A stretch of DNA of 64,000 bases from Candidatus Omnitrophota bacterium (GTDB taxonomy: Bacteria; Omnitrophota; Omnitrophia; Omnitrophales; Aquincolibacteriaceae). Shown here piece after piece: positions 39,005-47,277 of this stretch. The DNA lies in assembly GCA_020632475.1 (NCBI GenBank), contig JACKFM010000001.1, forward strand, positions 372,001 through 436,000. The letters are read 5' to 3'. Position numbers and translations under genes: made by a program. Position 1 is the stretch's first letter; each line of letters opens with the position of its first letter. Under the pieces are notes generated by a model. That model did not search any database, was not told where the DNA came from, and saw nothing but the letters and a program-made list of their open reading frames with translations.

Positions 39005-39667
39005 ATGAGCCCAAACAGTGATTCGAAAAATTCTTACCTGATTTCTCACGATCCTTTAGAAAATATTCTTGCTCAACATATTGATGATTTCGTTGCCGGT
39101 AATCAGGCGGCGAAAATTGTCGCTAAGGGCTTGTCGATTTTGGGAATCGGTTTGAGGCCGTTGATCGACCATATAACTTTCCGTGCGTTGGATATTGATA
39201 CATGTGTAAATGAGTTTATCCGTTATGGCTATCAATGTGATGAGTCGGTGGAGGTGATGGAGTATGAGTCATGGACAGCCAAAGTCTACCGCAAAGCAGG
39301 GTATCCGGTGATTTTTATTGTTCAGGCGTATAAAGATGAAAGAGGACAAAATTCTCTGATAAGTGAATGGGTTCAGAAATTTGGAGATAAGCGAATTCAT
39401 CATCTTGCCATTCAAGTGGATGAGATTACCCAGGCGATTTATTATTTGGAAAAACAAGGAGTTCGTTTTAGCGGATCGATTATCGGCGCCAGAAATACCA
39501 ATCTTCGGCAGGTTTTTGCGCAGCCCGAAGAAATCGACGGCATGCCGTTTACGGTATTAGAACTGGTTGAGCGGCATTGCGGATATACCGGATTTTCTTC
39601 TCCTCAGACGGAGGGGGTTGCCGAAGTTGTCTCAGAAGAAACAGCTAAAAAGCGACAAACGGAATAA
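39005..39667 (+). CDS. VOC-superfamily (glyoxalase/dioxygenase fold) protein
   Basis: 220 residues. Putative metal ligands are His in LIDHITFRALDID, His in RIHHLAIQVDEI, and Glu in FTVLELVERH, in the order H-H-E expected for VOC metalloenzymes. The N-terminal half resembles the LxDHIxFR segment of DUF1338 and related dioxygenases. Substrate unknown. The ribosome-binding sequence appears to be provided by the end of the adjacent CTAG element. Followed 24 nt later by a CBS-domain gene. Confidence 0.75.
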   Translation: MSPNSDSKNSYLISHDPLENILAQHIDDFVAGNQAAKIVAKGLSILGIGLRPLIDHITFRALDIDTCVNEFIRYGYQCDESVEVMEYESWTAKVYRKAGYPVIFIVQAYKDERGQNSLISEWVQKFGDKRIHHLAIQVDEITQAIYYLEKQGVRFSGSIIGARNTNLRQVFAQPEEIDGMPFTVLELVERHCGYTGFSSPQTEGVAEVVSEETAKKRQTE

Positions 39668-39691
39668 CAACATAGCCGAAAGGGGGAGGGG

Positions 39692-40123
39692 ATGCGGCTT
39701 AAAGATATTTTGAAAACCAAAGTACAAAAAGTGTGGTCGGTGCGGACCGATGAGATCATACAGGATGCCCTGTCTATCCTGGTCAATAATAAAATCGGGG
39801 CTCTTCTGGTATTCAATGAGCACGAACATGTGGTTGGTATTCTCTCGGAGCGCGATATCATGCGCGAATGCTATCAAAACGGAACCGAATGGGCAAAGTC
39901 ACAGGTCGAAAAGGTGATGACCCGCCGTGTCATCGTTGCCAAGCCAGAGGATGAAGTCAGTTATATTATGGGAATTATGACTCAAAATAGAATCCGCCAC
40001 GTTCCCGTTATGGACGGAACGACTCTGGTTGGAGTGATTTCGATCGGCGATGTGGTTAAGGCCCAGCTCAAGGACTCTCAATACGAAAATCAATATCTTA
40101 AAGACTATATCACGGGTGTTTAG
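39692..40123 (+). CDS. Two-CBS-domain protein
   Basis: 143 residues consisting of a Bateman pair: CBS1 (about 8-65, IQDALSILVNNKIGALLVF, GILSERDIMRE) and CBS2 (about 73-130, VSYIMGIMTQNRIRHVPVM, VGVISIGDVVKA). Such stand-alone proteins bind adenine nucleotides or SAM and regulate partner proteins. Partner unknown. Confidence 0.92.
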   Translation: MRLKDILKTKVQKVWSVRTDEIIQDALSILVNNKIGALLVFNEHEHVVGILSERDIMRECYQNGTEWAKSQVEKVMTRRVIVAKPEDEVSYIMGIMTQNRIRHVPVMDGTTLVGVISIGDVVKAQLKDSQYENQYLKDYITGV

Positions 40124-40142
40124 TGGTTGTAGACGGCTGTCT

Positions 40143-40253
40143 AAAACGCTAACTTATTACCATACCATAACTTACGTTTTCAATTGACAGAAAAGTCGCT
40201 TTTCGCTTATTATCTATGGCTCAACTCTTTGGAATTGTTGAGGTTAGCGTTTT
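40143..40253. repeat. Perfect 11-bp inverted repeats flanking the gltB promoter region
   Basis: AAAACGCTAAC at 40143-40153 and its exact complement GTTAGCGTTTT at 40243-40253 bracket 89 bp that hold the gltB promoter. Within it, GAAAAG-TCG-CTTTTC lies in the promoter spacer, and CTCAAC pairs with GTTGAG just before the right repeat, which ends in a T run. This could be a small mobile element, a two-site operator, or an attenuator. Confidence 0.6.
40184..40213 (+). promoter_or_regulatory. Promoter for gltBD
   Basis: Consensus TTGACA, an 18-nt spacer, TATTAT (or 17 nt and TTATTA). The transcript leader would be about 130 nt before gltB. A short hairpin fills the spacer. Confidence 0.7.
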
Positions 40254-40348
40254 TAATCTTGGAAAGACCGAATAGCTTTAAGACGAAAATGCCGCAATTT
40301 ATCCTCAAGTAAGCGATTAATACGGCACTCAATCATCTACATAAAATT

Positions 40349-43300
40349 ATGCCATTACCGAAAAAACAAGGTCTCTACGACCCCCAGTTTGAGCATGACT
40401 CCTGTGGTGTGGGGTTTGTCGCTAATATCAAAGGGGTCCAATCCTATCAGATTGTCCAGCAGGCCATTCAGATCCTTGTGAATTTGGATCATCGTGGCGC
40501 TTGTGGCTGTGAGGAAAATACCGGGGATGGTGCCGGTATTCTCATGCAGATTCCGCATAAACTCTTTTCCCAGGTATGTCCCCAGGAAGGTTTTGAGATA
40601 CCAGAACCCGGTGACTATGGCGTCGGAATGATTTTTTTTCCGCCTGATGCAAAGCAGCGCAAGGCATTTCAAAAAGATTTTGAGAAGGTGATTGCTGAAG
40701 AAGGACAGGCTCTTCTTGGGTGGCGTGAAGTTCCGACCGATGACAGTTTATTGGGCCCCACGGCTAGGTCGGTGGAACCGTCTATTTATCAGCTTTTTAT
40801 TGCGAAGGCTCCGAAATTGGATGGGGATGCTTTTGAACGGAAGCTTTATGTCATCCGCCGGCGGATGGAACACCAGTTGCGTAAATCAGACCGCAAAGGG
40901 GCTGAGTATTTTTATATTTCCAGCATGTCCTGTCGTACGATTGCCTACAAAGGCATGTTGACGACAAATCAATTGGATAAGTTTTATCCGGATCTCACAC
41001 ATCCCGCAACCGAGTCCGCGATAGCACTGGTTCATTCTCGTTTCAGTACTAATACCTTCCCCAGTTGGGATCGTTCCCAGCCTTGCCGGTATCTGGCCCA
41101 TAACGGGGAAATTAATACGTTGCGTGGAAATGTTAACTGGATGCATGCCCGTCAAGAGCTTTGCAAATCGGAACTTTTCGGTGAGGACATGAAGAAACTG
41201 CTTCCGGTGATTGATGATCAGGGCAGTGACTCGGCCATGTTTGATAATTGTTTTGAATTCCTTGTTCTTTCCGGCCGCTCCATGGCGCAAGCGATGATGA
41301 TGATGATCCCCGAACCCTGGTCGAATCACGAGAGCATGAGCGATGAGAAAAAGGCTTTTTATGAGTTCCATAGCTGCTTGATGGAGCCTTGGGACGGTCC
41401 GGCATCCATGGCCTTTACCGATGGGCGTCAAATAGGTGCTGTTTTGGACCGGAATGGTTTACGGCCATCACGTTATTATGTAACTCAGGATGATCTTGTG
41501 ATTATGGCCTCGGAAGTCGGAGTGCTTGAAGTCGCTCCTGAAAAGGTGCTTAAAAAAGGGCGTCTTGAACCGGGGCGTATGTTTTTAATTGATACGGAAC
41601 GTGGTGAAATTGTTGCCGACGAAGAGATTAAAAATAAATATGCCGCAGAGCATCCTTATCGTGAATGGTTGAGCCAGAATATGGTTCCGCTTGAAGCGTT
41701 GCCTGAGGCCCCGCATGTTCATGAACCCGATCACGCGACGGTGCTGTTACGTCAACAGGCATTCGGTTATACGTTTGAAGATTTGCGGATGATTCTGGCT
41801 CCGATGGGACAGATCGGTGTAGAACCCATCGGATCAATGGGGACGGATACCCCACTGGCGGTTCTATCGAATAAGTCCCAACCGCTCTACAGTTATTTTA
41901 AACAGCTCTTTGCGCAGGTCACCAATCCGCCGATTGATTGTATCCGTGAAGAGATCGTGACCTCGACCATTACAACCATCGGACCGGAGAGGAACCTGCT
42001 TGCGCCTGAACCGGAAAGCTGCAGGCATATTAAGCTGCAGAGTCCCATTCTAACCAATGAAGAATTTGAAAAATTGCGCCATGTCGATTACAGCCACTTC
42101 AAAGCCGTGACATTGCCGATTCTCTACAATGTCCGTGAAGGGGTTAAAGGCCTTGAGGATGCTTTGAATAAAATGTATCAGCTGGCTGACCGGGCAATCA
42201 AAAATAATAAAAATATTATTGTTTTGTCGGACCGTGGGATTAATGCCGAAAATGCACCTATCCCGGCATTGCTGGCGGTTGCCGGACTCCATCATCACCT
42301 GATTCGTAAAGGGACTCGCACTAAAGTCGGGCTTATTCTTGAATCCGGCGAACCTCGCGAAGTTCATCATTTTGCCGTATTAATCGGCTATGGCGTTAGT
42401 GCTATTAATCCGTATCTGGCTTTTGAAACTCTGGACGACTTGATTTGTCAGGGGATTATTAAAGAGATTGATCATAAAAAAGCGGTGAAGAATTTTGCCA
42501 AAGCGATTGCCAAAGGCGTGGTCAAAACCATGTCGAAAATGGGTATTTCCACGATTCAAAGTTACCGGGGTGCGCAGATTTTTGAAGCCGTGGGATTGAA
42601 CCAGGAGGTGGTTGATAAGTATTTTACCTGGACCGCGACACGAATCGAAGGGGTTGGTCTGAAGGAAATTGCCGACGACGTGGCAAAGCGTCATCTGCAG
42701 GCCTTTCCCGCCCGGCAAGCTAACGGAAGAACTCTGGATGCAGGTGGTCAGTTTCAATGGCGGCGGGAGGGAGAGTTTCATATGGTCAATCCCGAAACCG
42801 TGCATAAACTTCAAAATGCCTGCCGTACGGGAAATTATGAGGCCTTTAAGGATTTTTCAAAAACGATTAATGACCGGTCAAAACAGTTTTCCACTATCCG
42901 TGGACTTTTAGAGCTGAAAATCGATTCCAAGAAAGCTATTCCTATCGATGAAGTGGAACCGATCGAATCAATTATGAGACGCTTTAAAACCGGAGCGATG
43001 TCTTACGGCTCAATCAGTAAAGAAGCCCATGAGAGTCTCGCGGTGGCCATGAATCGTATCGGCGGCAAGAGCAATACCGGCGAGGGAGGAGAAGATCCGG
43101 CGCGTTACACTCCCGAAGCCAATGGGGATTCCAAAAATAGTGCGATTAAGCAGGTCGCCTCAGGCCGTTTTGGAGTCACTAGTAAATATTTAACGGAAGC
43201 CAAAGAGATTCAAATTAAAATGGCTCAGGGCGCGAAGCCCGGTGAAGGCGGGCAGCTTCCGGGTCCAAAAGTATATCCCTGGATTGCCAAAGTCCGTCAT

Positions 43301-44938
43301 TCCACTCCCGGTGTTGGTTTGATTTCGCCTCCGCCGCACCATGATATTTATTCCATTGAAGATTTAGCCGAACTCATCCATGACTTAAAAAATGCCAACC
43401 AGCAGGCGCGTATTAATGTCAAGCTTGTTTCTGAAGTCGGGGTCGGGACAGTGGCTGCCGGAGTTGCTAAAGCTCATGCGGATGTTGTGCTGATCAGCGG
43501 TTACGACGGTGGAACGGGTGCCTCACCGCTATCCAGCATTAAAAATGCAGGAGCGCCTTGGGAACTCGGTCTGGCTGAGACCCATCAGACCCTGGTGATG
43601 AATAATCTGCGCAGCCGTATCGTAGTGGAGACCGATGGGCAGCTTCGAACCGGGCGCGATGTGGTGATTGCGGCATTGCTTGGTGCTGAGGAGTTCGGGT
43701 TTGCGACCGCTCCGCTGATTACGCTGGGTTGTATTATGATGCGAGTATGCCATCTAAATACCTGTCCGGTCGGAGTCGCGACTCAGGATCCTGCGTTGCG
43801 TGCAAAGTTTACCGGGGATCCGGCCCATGTCGTGAACTTTATGCGTTTTGTTGCAATGGAAATTCGTGAGTTGATGGCTGAGCTTGGATTTCGATCGATT
43901 AACGAGATGATCGGACGTACCGACCGGCTTGACAGTCTGAAGGCCATTGATCATTGGAAAGCCAAGGGCCTGGATCTTTCCAGAATCCTCTATCAGCCGA
44001 CGGTCGATCCTTCGGTCGGGCGTTATTGCCAGATTTCCCAGGATCACGGGCTTGATAAAGCTTTGGATAATCAAGTTCTTTTGGATATGTGTAAACCGGC
44101 CATTGAAAGAAAAGAGAAAGTAAAAGCCTCGCTTGCGATTAAAAATACCAACCGCGTGGTCGGTACGATTCTGGGAAGCGAAATCTCTAAGCGTTATGGC
44201 GAGTCCGGGCTGCCGGATGATACGGTCCATTTAAAATTTTCGGGTTCGGCAGGACAGAGTTTTGGCGCGTTTGTTCCGCATGGAATTACGCTTGAACTGG
44301 AAGGTGATGCTAACGATTACCTGGGCAAAGGCTTTTCGGGCGGAAGAGTTGTCGTCTATCCTCCCAAACAGTCGGTCTTTAAAGCCGATGAAAATATTAT
44401 TATCGGAAACGTTGCTTTTTACGGAGCCATTTCCGGTGAGGCTTATATCCGCGGCATTGCCGGTGAGAGATTCTGTGTTCGAAACAGTGGTGTGAGTGCG
44501 GTTGTAGAATCTGTCGGAGACCACGGCTGTGAATATATGACTGGCGGGCGCGTGGTGATTTTAGGCTCCACGGGCCGTAACTTTGCTGCCGGAATGTCAG
44601 GTGGAATTGCTTATGTGCTGGATATTGACGGTGGATTTGAAAATCGATGCAATAAACAGATGGTCGCCTTAGGACCCATTGAAAGCCCTCAGGAAATTGC
44701 CGAAGTTCGCCAGATGATTGAAAAGCATGTTGCCTATACGGCCAGTGAGCGCGGTCAAAAAGTTCTGGATTTATGGGATGAAATGCTTCCGAAATTCGTA
44801 AGAGTTATTCCTCATGACTATAAGCGCGTTCTTGAGGCCTATGAAAGAGTTAAAGAAAGCGGATTAAGCGGAGATGCGGCCGATATGGCAGCATTTGAAG
44901 AAAATATTAACGATATGGCCCGTGTGGGCGGTAACTAA
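40349..44938 (+). CDS. gltB: Glutamate synthase (NADPH) large subunit
   Basis: 1529 residues. Class II amidotransferase domain with the nucleophile Cys19 ([11 protein letters not shown]), exposed after removal of an 18-residue propeptide. A central domain follows, then the FMN and 2-oxoglutarate domain ([49 protein letters not shown]). The [3Fe-4S] loop is [19 protein letters not shown]. The C-terminal beta-helix GXGXG domain ends with [14 protein letters not shown]. It makes glutamate from glutamine-derived ammonia and 2-oxoglutarate, with electrons via GltD encoded 11 nt downstream. This is the full bacterial form. Confidence 0.97.
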   Translation: MPLPKKQGLYDPQFEHDSCGVGFVANIKGVQSYQIVQQAIQILVNLDHRGACGCEENTGDGAGILMQIPHKLFSQVCPQEGFEIPEPGDYGVGMIFFPPDAKQRKAFQKDFEKVIAEEGQALLGWREVPTDDSLLGPTARSVEPSIYQLFIAKAPKLDGDAFERKLYVIRRRMEHQLRKSDRKGAEYFYISSMSCRTIAYKGMLTTNQLDKFYPDLTHPATESAIALVHSRFSTNTFPSWDRSQPCRYLAHNGEINTLRGNVNWMHARQELCKSELFGEDMKKLLPVIDDQGSDSAMFDNCFEFLVLSGRSMAQAMMMMIPEPWSNHESMSDEKKAFYEFHSCLMEPWDGPASMAFTDGRQIGAVLDRNGLRPSRYYVTQDDLVIMASEVGVLEVAPEKVLKKGRLEPGRMFLIDTERGEIVADEEIKNKYAAEHPYREWLSQNMVPLEALPEAPHVHEPDHATVLLRQQAFGYTFEDLRMILAPMGQIGVEPIGSMGTDTPLAVLSNKSQPLYSYFKQLFAQVTNPPIDCIREEIVTSTITTIGPERNLLAPEPESCRHIKLQSPILTNEEFEKLRHVDYSHFKAVTLPILYNVREGVKGLEDALNKMYQLADRAIKNNKNIIVLSDRGINAENAPIPALLAVAGLHHHLIRKGTRTKVGLILESGEPREVHHFAVLIGYGVSAINPYLAFETLDDLICQGIIKEIDHKKAVKNFAKAIAKGVVKTMSKMGISTIQSYRGAQIFEAVGLNQEVVDKYFTWTATRIEGVGLKEIADDVAKRHLQAFPARQANGRTLDAGGQFQWRREGEFHMVNPETVHKLQNACRTGNYEAFKDFSKTINDRSKQFSTIRGLLELKIDSKKAIPIDEVEPIESIMRRFKTGAMSYGSISKEAHESLAVAMNRIGGKSNTGEGGEDPARYTPEANGDSKNSAIKQVASGRFGVTSKYLTEAKEIQIKMAQGAKPGEGGQLPGPKVYPWIAKVRHSTPGVGLISPPPHHDIYSIEDLAELIHDLKNANQQARINVKLVSEVGVGTVAAGVAKAHADVVLISGYDGGTGASPLSSIKNAGAPWELGLAETHQTLVMNNLRSRIVVETDGQLRTGRDVVIAALLGAEEFGFATAPLITLGCIMMRVCHLNTCPVGVATQDPALRAKFTGDPAHVVNFMRFVAMEIRELMAELGFRSINEMIGRTDRLDSLKAIDHWKAKGLDLSRILYQPTVDPSVGRYCQISQDHGLDKALDNQVLLDMCKPAIERKEKVKASLAIKNTNRVVGTILGSEISKRYGESGLPDDTVHLKFSGSAGQSFGAFVPHGITLELEGDANDYLGKGFSGGRVVVYPPKQSVFKADENIIIGNVAFYGAISGEAYIRGIAGERFCVRNSGVSAVVESVGDHGCEYMTGGRVVILGSTGRNFAAGMSGGIAYVLDIDGGFENRCNKQMVALGPIESPQEIAEVRQMIEKHVAYTASERGQKVLDLWDEMLPKFVRVIPHDYKRVLEAYERVKESGLSGDAADMAAFEENINDMARVGGN

Positions 44939-44949
44939 AAGATTAAGCT

Positions 44950-46431
44950 ATGGGAAAACCAACAGGATTTAAAGAAATTGAACGGGAAATTCCGGTTGAT
45001 CGTAATCCGGTCGAAAGGATAAAGGACTGGAATGAGTTTCATGATCATCTGAGCGAAGACAAACTTCGTAACCAGGGTGCCCGTTGCATGGACTGTGGTG
45101 TTCCTTTCTGCCATACCGGTGCCCTTTTTGCCGGCATGGCCTCAGGCTGTCCGATTAATAACCTGATTCCTGAGTGGAACGATTTGGTCTACCGGGGACT
45201 GTGGCGTGAAGCGATCGATCGTCTGCATAAGACCAATAACTTTCCCGAATTTACCGGTCGCGTTTGTCCCGCTCCCTGCGAAGGATCCTGTGTCCTCGGT
45301 ATTAGTGAACCGCCGGTGACCATTAAGAATATCGAAGTATCGATCATTGAGCACGCTTTCGACGAAGGTTGGGTGGTTGCCGAATCTCCGGCCAAAAGAA
45401 CCGGTAAGAAAGTGGCGGTTGTCGGCTCTGGACCTGCTGGTTTGGCCTGTGCGGCGCAGTTAAATCGAGCGGGGCACGAAGTTACGGTTTTTGAAAGAGC
45501 TGACCGCATCGGTGGACTGTTGATGTATGGCATCCCTAATATGAAACTGGACAAAAAGGTTGTACAGCGCCGTGTCGATCTGATGGCTGCCGAAGGAGTT
45601 AAATTTGTTGCGAATACCGAGGTGGGTAAAGATTATCCTTCTAAAAAACTTCTGCAAGAATTTGATGCCGTTGTTTTGTGCGGTGGTGCGACTAAACCCC
45701 GTGATCTACCGATCGAAGGACGTCAATTAAAAGGAATTCACTATGCTATGGAATTCCTGCATGGCAATACCAAGAGTCTTTTGGATGACAAAGAATGCGC
45801 CAATTTCATTTCCGCTAAAGGGAAAGATGTTGTGGTGATCGGCGGCGGTGATACCGGAACCGACTGTGTAGGCACGTCACTGCGGCATGGTTGTAAAAGC
45901 TTGAACCAACTTGAGATTCTGCCCAAACCACCTCTTGCACGGGCTTCCGATAATCCCTGGCCGCAATGGCCCAAGGTTTATAAGATGGACTATGGACAGG
46001 AAGAAGCGGCAGCGCTTTACGGTAGTGATCCCAGACAGTATTTGGTCACGACTAAAAAATTTGTAGGGGATGAAAACGGGCATGTGAAAGAATTGCATAT
46101 TGCCCAGATACAATGGGAGAAAGACGCCAATGGGCGCTTTATTCCCAAAGAAGTTCCGGGCACCGAAAAAGTGATTCCTGCACAGCTTGTTCTTCTTGCG
46201 ATGGGATTTTTAGGGCCCGAGGATACGGTTTTGTCGGATTTGAATATTGAACGGGATGCGCGTTCCAATGCAAAAGCCGAGCATGGTCAATTTTCGACCA
46301 ATATTCAAGGTGTGTTTGCAGCAGGAGACATGCGGCGCGGGCAAAGTTTGGTTGTCTGGGCGATTAATGAAGGCCGTGGAGCTGCACGAGAAGTTGACCG
46401 CTACCTTATGGGCGAAACTCAGCTGCCCTAA
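44950..46431 (+). CDS. gltD: Glutamate synthase small subunit
   Basis: 493 residues. N-terminal [4Fe-4S] Cys sets [13 protein letters not shown] and [12 protein letters not shown], then [16 protein letters not shown] site [26 protein letters not shown] site [21 protein letters not shown]; and the C-terminal FAD motif [22 protein letters not shown]. It transfers electrons from NADPH to GltB. Last gene before the tRNA/hairpin region. Confidence 0.97.
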   Translation: MGKPTGFKEIEREIPVDRNPVERIKDWNEFHDHLSEDKLRNQGARCMDCGVPFCHTGALFAGMASGCPINNLIPEWNDLVYRGLWREAIDRLHKTNNFPEFTGRVCPAPCEGSCVLGISEPPVTIKNIEVSIIEHAFDEGWVVAESPAKRTGKKVAVVGSGPAGLACAAQLNRAGHEVTVFERADRIGGLLMYGIPNMKLDKKVVQRRVDLMAAEGVKFVANTEVGKDYPSKKLLQEFDAVVLCGGATKPRDLPIEGRQLKGIHYAMEFLHGNTKSLLDDKECANFISAKGKDVVVIGGGDTGTDCVGTSLRHGCKSLNQLEILPKPPLARASDNPWPQWPKVYKMDYGQEEAAALYGSDPRQYLVTTKKFVGDENGHVKELHIAQIQWEKDANGRFIPKEVPGTEKVIPAQLVLLAMGFLGPEDTVLSDLNIERDARSNAKAEHGQFSTNIQGVFAAGDMRRGQSLVVWAINEGRGAAREVDRYLMGETQLP

Positions 46432-46461
46432 TTCTCTTTTCTCAGTATAGATAGTGTGGTG

Positions 46462-46480
46462 CGGCAGATATACTCTGCCG
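46462..46480. repeat. Isolated hairpin, possible decayed 59-nt module
   Basis: CGGCAGA-TATAC-TCTGCCG. On the minus strand it reads AC-GGCAGAG followed by CTGCC-GC, reminiscent of the AC, 7-bp stem and AGC of the modules, but the 17-nt inner hairpin and the 8-bp hairpin are missing. Confidence 0.4.
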
Positions 46481-46502
46481 TGTTTTGACTAAAGATTAAT
46501 GC

Positions 46503-46562
46503 GCTGGCAAAGACACGTCTTCCTTAGAAGTGCTTTGCCGTGCTTGATCATTAAGATCAAGC
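46503..46562 (-). repeat. 59-nt module, copy 0 (reverse orientation, 5' of tRNA-Lys)
   Basis: Read on the minus strand: hairpin A (GCTTGATC with GATCAAGC, 5-nt loop, one nt longer than the others), AC, stem B GGCAAAG with CTTTGCC, C opposite GT, a 17-nt inner hairpin with loop TAAGGAA and one mismatch, and AGC. Its hairpin A reaches the first two bases of tRNA-Lys. Stem B is identical to that of copy 2. Confidence 0.8.
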
Positions 46563-46636
46563 GCCCTTAGCTCAGTTGGTAGAGCAACTGACTCTTAATC
46601 AGTGGGTCGATGGTTCGAGTCCATCAGGGCGCACCA
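46561..46636 (+). tRNA. tRNA-Lys (anticodon CTT)
   Basis: 76 nt including an encoded CCA. Acceptor GCGCCCT pairs with AGGGCGC; D arm GCTC/GAGC; anticodon stem ACTGA/TCAGT around CTCTTAA (anticodon CTT); T arm GATGG/CCATC with TTCGAGT. The CCA is at the same time part of the first arm (ACCAGTTT) of the following 59-nt module. Confidence 0.97.
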
Positions 46637-46691
46637 GTTTTTTTGAACTGGTACACGCAAGCACGATCAAGGTATTCGTGTCTTGCGTAGC
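46633..46691 (+). repeat. 59-nt module, copy 1 (3' of tRNA-Lys)
   Basis: Hairpin A ACCAGTTT-TTTT-GAACTGGT, AC, stem B ACGCAAG with CTTGCGT, C opposite GT, 17-nt inner hairpin (ACGA with TCGT, centre TCAAGGTAT), AGC. Exactly 59 nt, beginning at the tRNA discriminator base. Confidence 0.85.
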
Positions 46692-46724
46692 ATCAACTCT
46701 CTTCCTCAAAGGACTTATTTTCAC

Positions 46725-46806
46725 GCGGCTATGGCGAAATTGGCAGACGCGCTAGACTTAGGATCTAGTGGATTAATCCATGGGGGTTCAAGTCCCTCTA
46801 GCCGCA
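46725..46806 (+). tRNA. tRNA-Leu (anticodon TAG)
   Basis: 82 nt without encoded CCA. Acceptor GCGGCTA/TAGCCGC, discriminator A; anticodon stem CTAGA/TCTAG around CTTAGGA (anticodon TAG); long variable arm TGGATTAATCCA; T arm GGGGG/CCCTC with TTCAAGT (one mismatch-tolerant pair). The next module starts at the discriminator base, so ATTC stands where CCA would be. Confidence 0.97.
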
Positions 46807-46923
46807 TTCAAACTTATGTTTGAATACGGCAAAGCGAGGTTAAGGCTGTATAAGACACGGCGTCATCAGCCGTGCTTATACGTACCATCCCAAAGGGGAT
46901 GATGAAACCTCGTCTTTGCCAGC
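46806..46923 (+). repeat. 59-nt module, copy 2, interrupted by a nested copy
   Basis: Hairpin A ATTCAAAC-TTAT-GTTTGAAT, AC, stem B GGCAAAG with CTTTGCC (46828-46834, 46914-46920), C opposite GT, then an inner hairpin split at its loop by another module (46845-46903). Without that insert the inner hairpin is GAGGTT-AAGGA-AACCTC, exactly 17 nt and fully paired, and the module is 59 nt long. Confidence 0.88.
46845..46903 (-). repeat. 59-nt module, copy 3, nested inside copy 2 in reverse orientation
   Basis: Minus strand: hairpin A ATCATCCC-CTTT-GGGATGGT (one G-T pair), AC, stem B GTATAAG with CTTATAC, C opposite GT, 17-nt inner hairpin ACGGC-TGATGAC-GCCGT, AGC. Length is exactly 59 nt. It interrupts copy 2 between AAG and GAA of the inner loop with no target duplication. 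Confidence 0.88.
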
Positions 46924-46982
46924 ATTTACGCCTATGCGTAAATACGACAGAGCAAGATCAATGAAATTTTGTCTCTGTCAGC
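46924..46982 (+). repeat. 59-nt module, copy 4
   Basis: Follows copy 2 without a gap. Hairpin A ATTTACGC-CTAT-GCGTAAAT, AC, stem B GACAGAG with CTCTGTC, C opposite GT, inner hairpin AAGAT-CAATGAA-ATTTT (one G-T pair), AGC. Confidence 0.85.
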
Positions 46983-47041
46983 ACCAAATCCTATGATTTG
47001 GTACGCATAAGCAGGACTAGTGAGGTCCTGTCTTATGCAGC
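46983..47041 (+). repeat. 59-nt module, copy 5
   Basis: Follows copy 4 without a gap. Hairpin A ACCAAATC-CTAT-GATTTGGT, AC, stem B GCATAAG with CTTATGC, C opposite GT, inner hairpin AGGAC-TAGTGAG-GTCCT, AGC. Confidence 0.85.
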
Positions 47042-47046
47042 ACTGA

Positions 47047-47170
47047 CCGAAAGAGGGACTTGAAGCGCTGCAATTTTTGATTGCAGCAGGCTCGCGGAAA
47101 CCTGAGGTTTCCGCCTCCGCACGGAGCTGTCGAACCCTTTTGGTTTGGTCCCTTTTTGGGGGTTTGACAG
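47047..47170. other. Further hairpin block downstream of the modules
   Basis: Consecutive stems: GCTGCAAT-TTTTG-ATTGCAGC (47067-47087), GCGGAAACC-TGA-GGTTTCCGC (47094-47114), CTCC-GCAC-GGAG (47115-47126), and an 11-bp stem CTGTCGAACCC with GGGTTTGACAG (47127-47137, 47160-47170). They do not fit the 59-nt plan. The start (47047-47064) read on the minus strand looks like the 3' end of a tRNA (TTCAAGT, CCCTC, then TTTCGG) without the rest. The block may end the tRNA transcript. Confidence 0.5.
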
Positions 47171-47195
47171 GCCGGACACTCTTACGGCTATACGC

Positions 47196-47224
47196 TTGAC
47201 AGGTAGCGGTAGTTGGGTTAAACT
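47196..47224 (+). promoter_or_regulatory. Putative promoter for fabI
   Basis: Consensus TTGACA, a 17-nt spacer, TAAACT, 54 nt upstream of the fabI start. No FapR-like or FabR-like inverted repeat is obvious. Confidence 0.55.
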
Positions 47225-47277
47225 GACACTTCAAATTCCGTAATTATCTCCAATACCTTAAGGAAAGGCAAAATCTC

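Larger units (their letters stand above)
46432..47277. other. 846-bp non-coding region: two tRNA genes within a hairpin array
   Basis: Contains tRNA-Lys, tRNA-Leu, six copies of a 59-nt double-hairpin module (listed separately), additional hairpins at both ends and the fabI promoter. No protein-coding frame is convincing. Almost every base from 46503 to 47041, apart from the tRNAs and a 33-nt spacer (46692-46724), belongs to a module. Confidence 0.85.

Noticed and set aside
40886..41431. Long minus-strand open frames inside gltB and elsewhere (for example 181 codons here, 240 codons at 20591-21313, 199 codons at 1327-1926)
   Set aside because: They lie fully within strongly supported genes on the other strand, have no ribosome sites and no recognisable domains.
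46845..46903. Hammerhead ribozyme, because the nested copy contains CTGATGA and GTC
   Set aside because: The other five copies lack CTGATGA, the GAAA segment is missing, and the three-way core cannot be formed.
46503..47041. Integron attC sites (historically called 59-base elements) as an explanation for the 59-nt modules
   Set aside because: The coincidence in length is striking, but the units lack the RYYYAAC and GTTRRRY core sites, are not separated by gene cassettes, and have two adjacent hairpins rather than one imperfect hairpin.
46503..47041. CRISPR array
   Set aside because: Units are not identical direct repeats with spacers; they occur in both orientations, stems vary by covariation, and there are no cas genes.
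47042..47170. A complete tRNA, tmRNA or tRNA-Sec gene on the minus strand
   Set aside because: No matching 5' acceptor strand, D arm or T-stem 5' side could be found; the hairpins do not form a cloverleaf.
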